This document shows, piece after piece, positions 8,810-17,622 of a stretch of DNA of 64,000 nucleotides. The notes beneath the pieces were generated by a model. That model made no database searches. It was given only the letters and a program-made list of their open reading frames with translations, and had not been told where the DNA came from. The first letter of the stretch is position 1, and every line of letters starts with the position of its first letter. The stretch is from Clostridia bacterium. Lineage in GTDB: Bacteria; Bacillota; Clostridia; Oscillospirales; Acutalibacteraceae. The stretch is taken from positions 1 to 64,000 of the forward strand of contig JAKSQO010000010.1 of NCBI GenBank assembly GCA_024404095.1. Reading direction: 5' to 3'. A program made the translations under genes and the position numbers.

Positions 8810-9583
8810 TTACCATACCTTCCACGGAGCGTTTTCACTGTTCCAGAGTTTTTCAAGCAAGTCCATTTCACGCTTGTTGTCCATACACTGCCAGAATCCC
8901 GTATGCTTGTATGACATCAGTTCGCCCTGCTCGGCAAGTTTGACAAGCGGATATTTTTCAAATACGGTTTCATCACCGTCAATATAATCAAATATCTCCG
9001 GCTGAAGAACCATATAACCTGCGTTAATAAGTGCCCCGTCATTTGCGTTTTTCTCTCTGAATGAATGAACCGCATTATCTCCGCCTATATCAAGAACGCC
9101 TTTCTGCTGTTCAACCTGCACAGCAGTCAAAGTTGCGACTTTTCCGTGTGACTTATGAAAATCAACAAGTTCTTTTATGTTGACGTCGCATACTCCGTCA
9201 CCGTAGGTCATAAGGAACGGCTCATTTCCGATATACGACTGAATACGCTTAATTCTGCCGCCTGTCATAGTGTTCAGACCTGTATTTACAACAGTAACTT
9301 TCCACTTCTCAGAATATTTGTTATGCACAATTATATCATTTCCCTTTGTAAAATCAAAGGTAACATCAGATGTGTAAAGAAAATAATTTGCAAACCACTC
9401 CTTTATTACATGCTGTTTGTATCCCGCACAGATTACAAATTCATTAAATCCGTAATGAGAATACTCTTTCATAATGTGCCAGAGAATAGGCATACCGCCA
9501 ATTTCAATCATCGGCTTCGGCTTATACTGAGATTCCTCAGAAATTCTTGTTCCGTATCCGCCCGCAAGAAGTACAACTTTCAT
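8810..9583 (-). CDS. rfbF: Glucose-1-phosphate cytidylyltransferase
   Basis: Makes CDP-glucose from CTP and glucose-1-phosphate, the first step of the CDP-dideoxyhexose pathway. Length 257 residues, normal for the family. The N-terminal nucleotidyltransferase signature is LLAGGYGTRISEES followed by KPKPMIEIG; the metal site is probably Asp in TYGDGVCDV near residue 130. It is the first gene of the eight-gene operon. ATG 9583 is preceded by AAGGTGTGAG; the upstream in-frame extension (to 9628) lacks homology to the family and a ribosome site. A consensus promoter lies about 80 bases upstream. Confidence 0.93.
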   Translation of the reverse strand: MKVVLLAGGYGTRISEESQYKPKPMIEIGGMPILWHIMKEYSHYGFNEFVICAGYKQHVIKEWFANYFLYTSDVTFDFTKGNDIIVHNKYSEKWKVTVVNTGLNTMTGGRIKRIQSYIGNEPFLMTYGDGVCDVNIKELVDFHKSHGKVATLTAVQVEQQKGVLDIGGDNAVHSFREKNANDGALINAGYMVLQPEIFDYIDGDETVFEKYPLVKLAEQGELMSYKHTGFWQCMDNKREMDLLEKLWNSENAPWKVW

Positions 9584-9669
9584 AAACTCACACCTTTCAA
9601 ATAATTCATTTTTCAAGAAAAAAGCCATTAGTGTATTTTATACCATTCTGAATATATCATACGTTATAC

Positions 9670-9698
9670 ATTATAATACTAAGAAACAAAAAAATCAA
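9670..9698 (-). promoter_or_regulatory. Sigma-70-type promoter of the CDP-sugar operon
   Basis: TTGATT at 9693-9698 and a perfect TATAAT at 9670-9675, 17 bases apart on the minus strand, about 80 bases before rfbF. No other comparable promoter is visible between the eight tightly spaced genes, so one transcript from here to about 472 is likely. Confidence 0.75.
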
Positions 9699-9744
9699 GA
9701 ATAACCACTAAAATAAAAATGCAGCATTGTAGGTTTACAATTGA

Positions 9745-9877
9745 TGTGTTACAGAAAGATAAAAAAATAAGAGACGAATAGCCAAAACCTGTGTTACAGT
9801 TAAGTTGCTACCCAAAAAGCAACAAGGAGGCTATCCATCGATGAATACTGTAACGCAAACAATGATGTACCGTCAAA
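9745..9877 (+). mobile_element. Truncated IS left end with the first codons of a transposase
   Basis: An ATG at 9841 with AAGGAGG 10 bases upstream starts MNTVTQTMMYRQ, which resembles the opening of IS481/IS3-like clostridial transposases that I recall. The frame then runs into recombinase DNA at 9878 and stops out of frame. TGTGTTACAG occurs twice (9745-9754 and 9790-9799), compatible with an IS terminus. The rest of the IS is gone, so this is a deletion scar. Family assignment rests on twelve residues and is tentative. Confidence 0.45.
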
Positions 9878-10472
9878 CCGAATACGATATGCCTGTTATG
9901 GTAAAACTCGAAAGCAGACAGATTACGACGGACAGACGGGTTACACCATGCACATTCTTGACGATATTATTGATAAAATAGTTCGTGATATTTTCAGCAA
10001 AATGAAAGGTGTTTCAAAAAACGACTTGGTTATGGCAAGATACGAAGATGAGCTTGAACAAAGAAAAGTCCGACTGCTTGCATTGAAATCCGAATATACA
10101 AAAGAAGCTGATAATCTGAACCTTTTAAAATCTGAGGTTATTAAGTGTATTCGTGGTGAAAGTAAATTTTCACAGGAAATGCTTTCGGGATTGATTACGG
10201 AATCAGAAGCAGAATGTAACAGACTTTTGAGTTTGTGTGGAGTTGCTGAAAAAGAAATTGCTGACAGCGAGAGTGTTCTGAAAGATTTATCCGCAACCTT
10301 TGACGAACTTGTTTCGTGGGCAGAGCTTTATGAAAAGGCAGAATTTGCACAGAAGAAAATGATTGTGAACTGCTTGATTAGACGGGTTGATGTGTGCCGT
10401 GATTACAAGTTGAAGATTGATTTTAACTTTGATTTTCAGCAGTTCATCAACGGGATAGATTCAGCAGCTTAA
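9878..10472 (+). pseudogene. 3' fragment of a large serine recombinase gene
   Basis: From 9878 the DNA is closely similar to the end of the intact recombinase gene at 24423-26018 (homology starts at 25424). It keeps the last part of the zinc-ribbon region, the coiled-coil C-terminal segment and the common ending (…QQFINGID). It lacks the catalytic resolvase domain and cannot recombine DNA. The internal ATG at 9948 could give a 174-residue peptide but no ribosome site favours it. It is the relic integrase of island unit II, cut by the IS-like sequence just upstream. Confidence 0.85.
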
Positions 10473-10481
10473 AAAATTGAA

Positions 10482-10523
10482 AACGCAAAACCGAGATGAT
10501 TTTCGTCATCTCGGTTTTGCGTT
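10482..10523. terminator. Bidirectional terminator between recombinase remnant and tRNA fragment
   Basis: Long near-perfect inverted repeat AACGCAAAACCGAGATGA / TCATCTCGGTTTTGCGTT with a short loop. The same hairpin, with small changes, follows the intact recombinase at 26028-26069. It separates the plus-strand recombinase end from the minus-strand tRNA fragment. Confidence 0.8.
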
Positions 10524-10526
10524 ATA

Positions 10527-10607
<81 letters not shown>

Positions 10608-10671
10608 AAAATAATTCTGCTTTAACATGAATTCCGGAATTATTTTTACATATTAAATCTGAAATTATTTA

Positions 10672-10872
10672 TCACTTGCCCATTTCACTACAATAATCTT
10701 TTAAATTATCATAATATCTTTGAGTATCAATTTTGAAGCCTTCCGGAGCATCAATCTGTATTTTTTTCTCTACGATTTCATGATTTTCATTTGCTTCTTC
10801 TATCCGTTTTTCTACAGTCGCACAACTTGAAGAGAAACATCCGATAACAAGTACTAATGATATAACCATCAA
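10672..10872 (-). CDS. Small predicted lipoprotein, unknown function
   Basis: Short protein of 66 residues with a hydrophobic start, VISLVLVIGC, that fits a lipobox (V-I-G-C), then a charged polar tail rich in Glu and Lys. The frame starts TTG-ATG, the ATG overlapping the stop of the upstream membrane gene as TGATG, which suggests coupled translation. Upstream in the same frame lie KKNFVIL codons that would give an ideal lipoprotein signal peptide but no standard start codon; a start there or a small deletion is possible. No family recognised. Confidence 0.5.
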   Translation of the reverse strand: MMVISLVLVIGCFSSSCATVEKRIEEANENHEIVEKKIQIDAPEGFKIDTQRYYDNLKDYCSEMGK

Positions 10873-11132
10873 AATGACAAAATTCTTTTTAACCGTTTTT
10901 TCTTTGTTTTATCAACAATTAATTTTATCAGAAGGAAAAGAAAAGCAAATGAAAAAACAAAGCTTAAAAAGAAAACCATCTGCTGCAGGCTATCAGCAAA
11001 AAGCAAAGAAAAAGCAACAAACATCAGTCTCAAAGAAAACTTAAATGCACTGATAAATCTTTTACCGCTGTTTGTTTTTTTATTCTTTACTAAGCCGATT
11101 ATCAAAAATACAACTGAAAAAACAAACAGCAA
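10869..11132 (-). CDS. Small membrane protein, possibly 5'-truncated
   Basis: At least 87 residues with two or three membrane helices (about 2-18, 33-48, 50-70) and a basic tail (KTKKKRLKR). The TTG start has no clear ribosome site. The open frame continues upstream to about 11215 with more hydrophobic codons (LTGLILFLITIG…) but no ATG, so the native N-terminus may have been lost or a rare start may be used. It is coupled to the lipoprotein gene by overlap. Function unknown. Nothing else is visible in 11216-11341. Confidence 0.45.
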   Translation of the reverse strand: MLFVFSVVFLIIGLVKNKKTNSGKRFISAFKFSLRLMFVAFSLLFADSLQQMVFFLSFVFSFAFLFLLIKLIVDKTKKKRLKRILSF

Positions 11133-11341
11133 AAAGCATATTATAATCGCAATTGATTTTTCATCTCCTATTGTGATTAAAAACAGAATCAGTCCTGTCA
11201 GAAAAAAATCAATGTCAAGGCTTTAAATTTAACTGGATTCCCCTTCCTTTTTACCATACATATAATAAAACAAATGAATGATAAAAATAAAAAAACAATA
11301 GAGAATAATAAAAGCGTAGGGAGCACCTCGTATCTGTATAG

Positions 11342-13252
11342 TTATTTAAACCACTTGGTTATTACATTGATAATTTTTGAAATTGCCTTTAATGCTGCAG
11401 TTACTATGGTTTCAAAAAAATATGCAACCTTTTCAAAAAAAATTTTCTCTCCGGTTTCTTCATCAGCTTCGACAATAAGCTTAAAAGCATCGTAATTTCC
11501 GCTTTCAAGCAGAGAAAGCATTTTTGCAAAGCTTATCTGATACTGACCGTCCTCATAAAGAACCTCCAAACTGATATATACATTATGAAGCGTCAAATCG
11601 TTTCCGTTAAATTCGGCATCTATTTCCTCGTTTTCAATAATGATTTGTTCCCTAATAACATTATGGAAATCAAGCTCTGTAAAATAAATGTATTCGCTGT
11701 CTTGATTTATCAAAAGATATTTTTTAAAGAAAAAATATGACAGATTTTTGTTAACATCTATCGTACCGTTAAAACTCAGTATTTTTTTATCTTCGTCGAA
11801 TGAAACAGTCAACGATTTAATACTGTTTTGTTCTGCAAATAAAGCAGGCTCTGTGTTTCCGTCTTCATATATAAACATCAGAGCAGAATTCGCACCCGAA
11901 AATGAGTTGTCCCCGATTTGCGTGTTTCCCATAAAAGAAACGTTTGAAAGCTGAGGGCAATCAGAAAACGCATTTTTACCGATTGACTGAAGTCCGTTTC
12001 CTAAGTGAACCTCCTTCAGATTATTCAGTCCGCTGAAAATATCATACGGGAACGACACAATCCCATCATCTGTTTCGATGTATTCAATGCTGTCATTATA
12101 TTCTTCCCAGCCATATTCGTCGCTGTCGCTAACGGAACCGGTCCCGGAAATCCTGAGTGCTCCGTCGCTGTATGACCAAACTGCATTTTCGCCGCATTCA
12201 TCATATTCTGTAAAAGCAGATTTCAAATTAAATGCGGGAACAACGCCACAGTAATCGGTTTCGTTTGCTGAGATATAATTTCCTCCATAGCCTTCACAAT
12301 GTACATTGCAGACACGATAAGAATCTATCGGTGTTCTGAGTACCCAGTTTGAGGAATATCCCGTTTCCGAACAGCTTAAGCCCTGACACGCAGCATAATC
12401 TGTAAATCGCATTATTCTTGCCGAATCGGTAGTTTTATACGGTGATTTAAATCCGTAGTCTGTATTGGAAATATCCGATACTGATAGAAGAAAAATTTTA
12501 TCAGTAACTGAAGGACAACCGTACTCATCATTATCTCTGCTCGGCGTTTCAACTGGCGATTTCTTTATCATAAAGCGTTCTTCGCTGTTGAATGCCGTAT
12601 AAAGAAAATCGTTGTTAAGCCATTCTCTGATTTCGCTTGTTGAGTAATCAGAAGCGTAGTTGGTGCAATCAGGATCGCTGTAATAATTACTTTCTCCTTC
12701 AGGGCGGTAAACATAGCCGTTAAAATCTCGGCAGTCAATAGCATTATTACAGCAAACAAAACCGTTTTCCGGATCAAGAATACGCCATTCTATCGGCTCA
12801 TATTTAAAATAATATACATTATTCGGGAAATACCCGTTGTCCTCCTGATCGCTGAAATGGCCTTCGTAACGCATTGTATCAAACGGACGGTATAAATCAA
12901 ATATAACCGCTCTGTACATTTCTCCGTTATATTCTATATCAGCATAGCGCATATAATCAGATTTGTACATCGTTCCGTCGGCAGAACCGCTTTGAATGAA
13001 ACCGGAATGAGTTCCGAGATAATAATCATACGAAATCCATGTTTTATCTTCTTTGTCAAGCTCAGAGATTAAATCTTTATCCTTAACCTCAGACTGAGGA
13101 TATGAACCAAACTCTATAATATCGCCGACATTCATCGAACTGATGTCAACTGCTTTTGATTCCACCATGAAATCAATTGATGGAACAACGCCTGTCAACA
13201 GCGCAGCAGCCATAATAAATGACATTGCTTTTTTATAAAACTTTTTAAGCAT
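11342..13252 (-). CDS. Secreted DUF6273 protein with a leucine-rich repeat
   Basis: Exported protein of 636 residues. A signal peptide (KKFYKKAMSFIMAAALLTGVVPS) is followed by a DUF6273-type domain at about 45-350, with FGSYPQSE, YEPIEWRIL, STSEIREWLNNDFLYTAF, LLS and GVVPAFNL as landmarks. A short BspA-type leucine-rich segment follows (about 390-455, IFSGLNNLKEVHLGNGLQSIGKNAFSDC), then a non-repetitive region and an amphipathic C-terminal helix ending KIINVITKWFK. The ATG at 13252 has AGGAGG at ideal spacing and overlaps the end of the histidine kinase gene by 8 bases. Probably cell-surface and controlled together with the two-component genes. Ligand unknown. Confidence 0.75.
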   Translation of the reverse strand: MLKKFYKKAMSFIMAAALLTGVVPSIDFMVESKAVDISSMNVGDIIEFGSYPQSEVKDKDLISELDKEDKTWISYDYYLGTHSGFIQSGSADGTMYKSDYMRYADIEYNGEMYRAVIFDLYRPFDTMRYEGHFSDQEDNGYFPNNVYYFKYEPIEWRILDPENGFVCCNNAIDCRDFNGYVYRPEGESNYYSDPDCTNYASDYSTSEIREWLNNDFLYTAFNSEERFMIKKSPVETPSRDNDEYGCPSVTDKIFLLSVSDISNTDYGFKSPYKTTDSARIMRFTDYAACQGLSCSETGYSSNWVLRTPIDSYRVCNVHCEGYGGNYISANETDYCGVVPAFNLKSAFTEYDECGENAVWSYSDGALRISGTGSVSDSDEYGWEEYNDSIEYIETDDGIVSFPYDIFSGLNNLKEVHLGNGLQSIGKNAFSDCPQLSNVSFMGNTQIGDNSFSGANSALMFIYEDGNTEPALFAEQNSIKSLTVSFDEDKKILSFNGTIDVNKNLSYFFFKKYLLINQDSEYIYFTELDFHNVIREQIIIENEEIDAEFNGNDLTLHNVYISLEVLYEDGQYQISFAKMLSLLESGNYDAFKLIVEADEETGEKIFFEKVAYFFETIVTAALKAISKIINVITKWFK

Positions 13253-14540
13253 AAACATCCTCCTGTTTGAAAACAAAGCCAACTTTTATTGTAAATATGC
13301 TTTCGGTGCATTCCAGCGTAACAAATCCGTTGTATTTTTTTGCAGCGGATTTAATATTTTCTATTCCGAAGCCGTGATTCTTTTTGAATTTTTTACTTGA
13401 TGCTATTCTGTTATTTTTAATATTAATTTTTTTAAGAACAGGATTGGAAAACGCAATTATCGCTCCGTCCCCGCTTTCAGACGAAGTAATGTTAATTGTA
13501 CCGGAAGACCACTCAGCACTTCCTTCAATTGCATTGTCAAGCGCATTTGACAGCACAGTACACAAATCGTTGTTAGCAATACCTGACGACGGAATTGTTC
13601 CGTCAAAATGAACATCTATCCCCTTTTCTGCGGCAACAGCAGCCTTGTGTGAAATAATAGCGTCAGCAAGATAGTTTCCTGTTGCAAATATTATTTCTGT
13701 ACTCTGAATAGAATTGTTCATCTGCTCAATAAATTTTTTCGCCTCGTCAATTTTTCCGTTATTCAACATAGAGCTGATTGCAAACATATTATTTTTATAA
13801 TCGTGTCTGAAGCGTTTGATATCCTGATTTTTATTGAGAAGCTCTTCGTATTGCTTTAACTGTGATTCAATCTGAAATCGAGCGTTGTTCTGAGCCTGAA
13901 TAATAGAAATGTATTTCAGTATTATGAAAACAACACATATTATCACCAAAAAAGCCGACCCGATAAGAAGTATATATGAGTTCCTCTGAGTAAATTCAGA
14001 ATCCTTGGACAGCATCATTGTGTAATAGGTTGAAAGCGTTGACAGAAAAATAACAATATAAACAATTACCGGCACATTTTCGAGTATATCAATAGACGTA
14101 CCGGATTTGTTGTTTCTGCCTACGGCTAAAATAATAAACATGGCTATTGCTGTAATTAAAACAAAAATCAGATTTGATACCGTTACAGAATTTATGCCGA
14201 ATATATAAACTGCAGTCTCGTTGAAAAGGTCAAGCACTGAATTAAGTATCAGACCGAAAAGAACAAACGTAAGCCTTTTCTTTCTTTTGAATATACAGTA
14301 AGGAATCAGCGTAAAAGAAAACATGGTTGAAAAATCTGCTGTTTCGCCTGCGGTCTCCCTGTCAAAGCAAAAGTACGGAACAACCGCAACAACAAGAACA
14401 ACTGCAGAAATAACGGTTAGAGCAGCCTTTTTTATTTTCAACTCATAATCCGCCAATTTACTCAGAAAAAATACTGTTAAAAAAATTCCTGCGATATTTT
14501 TCAATACGCAGGTAATACATTCTGCCATCATCAGCATCAC
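13245..14540 (-). CDS. AgrC-like sensor histidine kinase (GHKL family)
   Basis: Membrane sensor kinase of 431 residues. About six helices fill residues 10-210, then a coiled linker and a phosphoacceptor H box with His246 in RFRHDYKNN. The GHKL ATPase part has the N box LSNALDNAIEG near 330 and the G box HGFGIENIKSAAKKYNG near 390. This is the AgrC/NatK-type layout that pairs with LytTR regulators. It lies 13 bases after the regulator gene and is translationally coupled to the DUF6273 gene. No AgrB or AgrD gene is present next to it, so the signal is unlikely to be a locally made autoinducing peptide. Confidence 0.88.
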   Translation of the reverse strand: MMLMMAECITCVLKNIAGIFLTVFFLSKLADYELKIKKAALTVISAVVLVVAVVPYFCFDRETAGETADFSTMFSFTLIPYCIFKRKKRLTFVLFGLILNSVLDLFNETAVYIFGINSVTVSNLIFVLITAIAMFIILAVGRNNKSGTSIDILENVPVIVYIVIFLSTLSTYYTMMLSKDSEFTQRNSYILLIGSAFLVIICVVFIILKYISIIQAQNNARFQIESQLKQYEELLNKNQDIKRFRHDYKNNMFAISSMLNNGKIDEAKKFIEQMNNSIQSTEIIFATGNYLADAIISHKAAVAAEKGIDVHFDGTIPSSGIANNDLCTVLSNALDNAIEGSAEWSSGTINITSSESGDGAIIAFSNPVLKKINIKNNRIASSKKFKKNHGFGIENIKSAAKKYNGFVTLECTESIFTIKVGFVFKQEDVYA

Positions 14541-14553
14541 CGCCTCAGAGACA

Positions 14554-15291
14554 TTATATATTATTGTTTTTAGTTTGTAAATACAGCTCGCATAAACCGG
14601 GGTAACATTTTTGGCTTATAAAGATTTTTTCACCGTTCTGAAGAATAACAGTCCTTGTGTCAAACTGCTTTATTTTATTTATATTAACAATATATGAACG
14701 ATGAACGCGGTAAAAGCCAAATTCTTTTAGTTCTTCATTAAATAAGGTTATGGATTTTCTGCACTTGATAACATCCGTTTCCGTATAAATAAAGGTTCTT
14801 TTACCCGAAACCTCGAGATAAAGAATTTTATCTATATCGACGGGATACATCTCTTTATTGATATTAACAAGAATTTTTCCGCTTTCGGCAGTGCTGTTAA
14901 TAAATGACTGGATAGCATCAAACATCTTTTCTTTTTCAATTGGTTTCACAAAGAAACGGTATGTACGTACCTCAAAGGACTCATAGACAAACTCAGGGTA
15001 TGCCGTGATAAAAATAATACCCTTCTTTTCTGAATTTTGTCTGATAAGCTTTGCAAAATCGAGTCCGTTCAGCTTGTTTTCGCTAACAATTTTATCGCCG
15101 TTATCCGACATATTGTAATCAAGAATAAACAAATCAAAATCGCTGATTCTGTAACGAAGCTGTTCATATCCCGAAAACGTACTGTATTTTATGTCAATAT
15201 GCTTTTTTTCGGAAAAGTCCTCAATTATCTTTGAAATATCCTTGACAACCGAGCTGTTATTGTCACAAACTGCAATGTTAATTTTTGCCAC
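14554..15291 (-). CDS. LytTR-family response regulator (AgrA-like)
   Basis: Response regulator of 245 residues. The receiver domain (1-125) has Asp8-Asn pair, phosphoacceptor Asp58 in LFILDYN and Lys in FVKP near 116. The LytTR DNA-binding domain (about 135-240) shows FYRVHRSYIVNINKI and FDTRTVILQNGEKIFIS. It starts with GTG because the only upstream in-frame alternative is closed by TAA; the AAGG site is close. First gene of a three-gene operon with the kinase and the DUF6273 gene, divergent from the two large exported-protein genes, which are plausible targets. Confidence 0.9.
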   Translation of the reverse strand: MAKINIAVCDNNSSVVKDISKIIEDFSEKKHIDIKYSTFSGYEQLRYRISDFDLFILDYNMSDNGDKIVSENKLNGLDFAKLIRQNSEKKGIIFITAYPEFVYESFEVRTYRFFVKPIEKEKMFDAIQSFINSTAESGKILVNINKEMYPVDIDKILYLEVSGKRTFIYTETDVIKCRKSITLFNEELKEFGFYRVHRSYIVNINKIKQFDTRTVILQNGEKIFISQKCYPGLCELYLQTKNNNI

Positions 15292-15314
15292 ATCCTTTTT
15301 TTATGTTACATATA

Positions 15315-15343
15315 ATTATAAACTTTAAATGCTTTATTTTCAA
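15315..15343 (-). promoter_or_regulatory. Promoter of the two-component/DUF6273 operon
   Basis: TTGAAA (15338-15343) and TATAAT (15315-15320) with 17-base spacing on the minus strand, 24 bases before the regulator gene. I could not define LytTR direct repeats or a clear plus-strand promoter in the remaining 15344-15567. Confidence 0.7.
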
Positions 15344-15567
15344 TATTAACAAACACAATTGCGGCACTTTCTACGCCGCGGAAACGGCTTTTCAGGGCGG
15401 GTTATAAAATAATCGGAAATAATGTGTTAAAATACTGATTAGCCAATAAGGTGATTTTGCCGTTGTAAAATAGAATTTGAGAATTCCAAATTATTCTTAC
15501 GGTCAGAAATTCTAAGCGGAATTAACAAATAATTTTTATAAATAATAGGAGGTTAATATTCACAAAA

Positions 15568-17598
15568 ATGAAAAAAAGAATTTTAAGTTTTTGGCTTTCT
15601 TTCGGAATGGTAATCGGCATAGTTTTAACTGGACTTAATAACATTAAAGCAGAAGCAGTAAGTCCGGGTAATATCTCAGATTTTTCTGAGCCATATAAAA
15701 ACAGCCAATACTTTACTGCGTTAAAAAATGTCGTATTAACCGGTGATCAAAGAGAAGACATTGTTAATATTGCTAGAAGTCAGATTGGTTATCAGGAAGG
15801 CTTGACATATGAAGATTTGGACGGCAGCTTAAACAACTGGAATACACATCCGCTTTCACTCAGTTATCATAACGGTTCAAAATATTCTGATTATAAAGGT
15901 TATCTTGATTCATGCGAATATAATTATTGGAGATGGAACGGAAGCAGCGGAAACAGATTTACAAGCAGCTTTGAGAGTCCAAAACCCAATGGTGCAAATT
16001 ATGACGTTTCAAGATATGACCGTGCATGGTGCGCTACATTTGTCAGCTGGTGCGCAAGACAGGCGGATATTCCGATTTCGGTACTAAATAATTCAACCTT
16101 TGCGAGTCCGTTATCAGGAAGCATGAATATTCCGTATGTTATGAAAGGAAGTTATACTCCAATCTCAGGTGATATTATTTATTTCGGTACATCATCTGTA
16201 TGGAAGCATGTCGGAATAATCGAAAGTGTTAATGGCAAAAAAATAACCTATATTGACGGAAATGGTGATGATAACGTTTCACGTCATACGATTGACATTA
16301 ACGACAGTGATATTAAGGCATTCGGAATTCCTAATTATAATGGAACGTCCGTTTTGTCTCCGATCATCTGGAATAATGTTTATGTCAGCGATATAACTGA
16401 AACATCTGCTGTTGTGAAGACTGATGTAACTGCGAACACAGGACTTCTTGATAGAATCGGTCTTGAAATGTGGAAGGACGGAGAAAATCCGGAAACCGTT
16501 GCAAGCTGGGCTGTAGACAGTATCTTAACTTACTGCTATGTTACGTGTGACGGCTCTGAAGCTCCGAGCCTGAATAAAAACACAAAATACAATTATCGCT
16601 TTTATGTTATAAAAAAAGACGGGAAATATGAATACAGCTCTGAAAATTCTTTTATAACTCCAGGCGGAGCAAAAGAACCTATTCAGTGGATTAATGTTTA
16701 TGCGGATAACATAACGGAAATATCTGCGGAGATTAAAACAGATGTTTCAGCTGATACAAGCGTTATCAGTGAAATAGGTTTGCAACTGCGTAAAGCTGAT
16801 GAGAAATCATTTGAAATTGTCGCACACTGGCCTGTAAAGACTATTCTAAATTATTGCTATGTTAAATGCGACGGAAGTGAAGCAATAAATCTGAATCCGG
16901 GAACCGAGTATTATTACCGTTTCTATATTGTAAAAACAGACGGAAAATATCTTTACAGTTCTGAGAAATCTTTTGCAACTCTGTGCAGTCATACATACAA
17001 TTCAGGTTCTGTTACTCGGAACGCAACATGTACAGAACCCGGAGAAAAAAAATATGTATGTACAAAATGCGGCGCAGTAAAAACAGAAACGATTAATACT
17101 CTCGAGCATAATTACAAATTAACAGTTACAGAACCAACCTGTACAACAACAGGAAAAAAATCATTCACATGCTCATGCGGTGATTCGTACACGGAAACCA
17201 TTCCGGCAACAGGACACAGCTATGATTTATGGACGGTTACTAAGGCTGCTACAACCTCAGCAGAAGGAACTGAGACAAGAACATGTATAATATGCGATCA
17301 TAAAGAAACACGTTCAATTCCAAAACTGAAACAGACTTTTAAAGAAGAAACCGTTGAGTTAAGATATAAAGAAACGTTTCTTTTAAACGGAATTAATTAT
17401 CCTGTAGATCTTGTATCCTCAAACACAAATGTTGCGGTTGTTGAGGGTACTAACAAGGTTAAAGTTGTAGGAACGGGTTCTGCGAATGTAACAGCAACAT
17501 ACGAAGACGGAAGTCAATACATTATTCATGTCAATGCATCAAATGCATGGTGGCAGTGGGTTATTATTATCATCCTCTTCGGTTGGATATGGTATTAA
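15568..17598 (+). CDS. Exported CHAP-domain protein with FN3-like and Cys-rich repeats and a WWQW…FGWIWY tail
   Basis: Multidomain surface protein of 676 residues. A signal peptide (1-31) is followed by a CHAP/NlpC-like amidase domain (about 60-255) with candidate nucleophile Cys155 in AWCATFVSWC and His214 in WKHVGIIE. Two FN3-like repeats of about 100 residues (260-365, 368-472) follow, then two CxxC-type repeats (about 474-590), an Ig/Big2-like domain (595-655) and a hydrophobic C-terminus NAWWQWVIIIILFGWIWY with no positive tail. CHAP domains usually cut peptidoglycan peptides. AGGAGG lies unusually far (about 15 bases) from the ATG. The next gene is a paralogue with the same architecture and tail. 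Confidence 0.8.
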   Translation: MKKRILSFWLSFGMVIGIVLTGLNNIKAEAVSPGNISDFSEPYKNSQYFTALKNVVLTGDQREDIVNIARSQIGYQEGLTYEDLDGSLNNWNTHPLSLSYHNGSKYSDYKGYLDSCEYNYWRWNGSSGNRFTSSFESPKPNGANYDVSRYDRAWCATFVSWCARQADIPISVLNNSTFASPLSGSMNIPYVMKGSYTPISGDIIYFGTSSVWKHVGIIESVNGKKITYIDGNGDDNVSRHTIDINDSDIKAFGIPNYNGTSVLSPIIWNNVYVSDITETSAVVKTDVTANTGLLDRIGLEMWKDGENPETVASWAVDSILTYCYVTCDGSEAPSLNKNTKYNYRFYVIKKDGKYEYSSENSFITPGGAKEPIQWINVYADNITEISAEIKTDVSADTSVISEIGLQLRKADEKSFEIVAHWPVKTILNYCYVKCDGSEAINLNPGTEYYYRFYIVKTDGKYLYSSEKSFATLCSHTYNSGSVTRNATCTEPGEKKYVCTKCGAVKTETINTLEHNYKLTVTEPTCTTTGKKSFTCSCGDSYTETIPATGHSYDLWTVTKAATTSAEGTETRTCIICDHKETRSIPKLKQTFKEETVELRYKETFLLNGINYPVDLVSSNTNVAVVEGTNKVKVVGTGSANVTATYEDGSQYIIHVNASNAWWQWVIIIILFGWIWY

Positions 17599-17622
17599 TT
17601 ATTTACTTTAGGAGGAATTATT

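Noticed and set aside
9948-10472. Functional 174-residue protein
   Set aside because: It is the in-frame tail of a truncated serine recombinase without a ribosome site at its ATG.
13245-15291. A full agr quorum-sensing locus
   Set aside because: Kinase and regulator are AgrC/AgrA-like, but no AgrB protease or AgrD-like peptide is found in 10600-15570.
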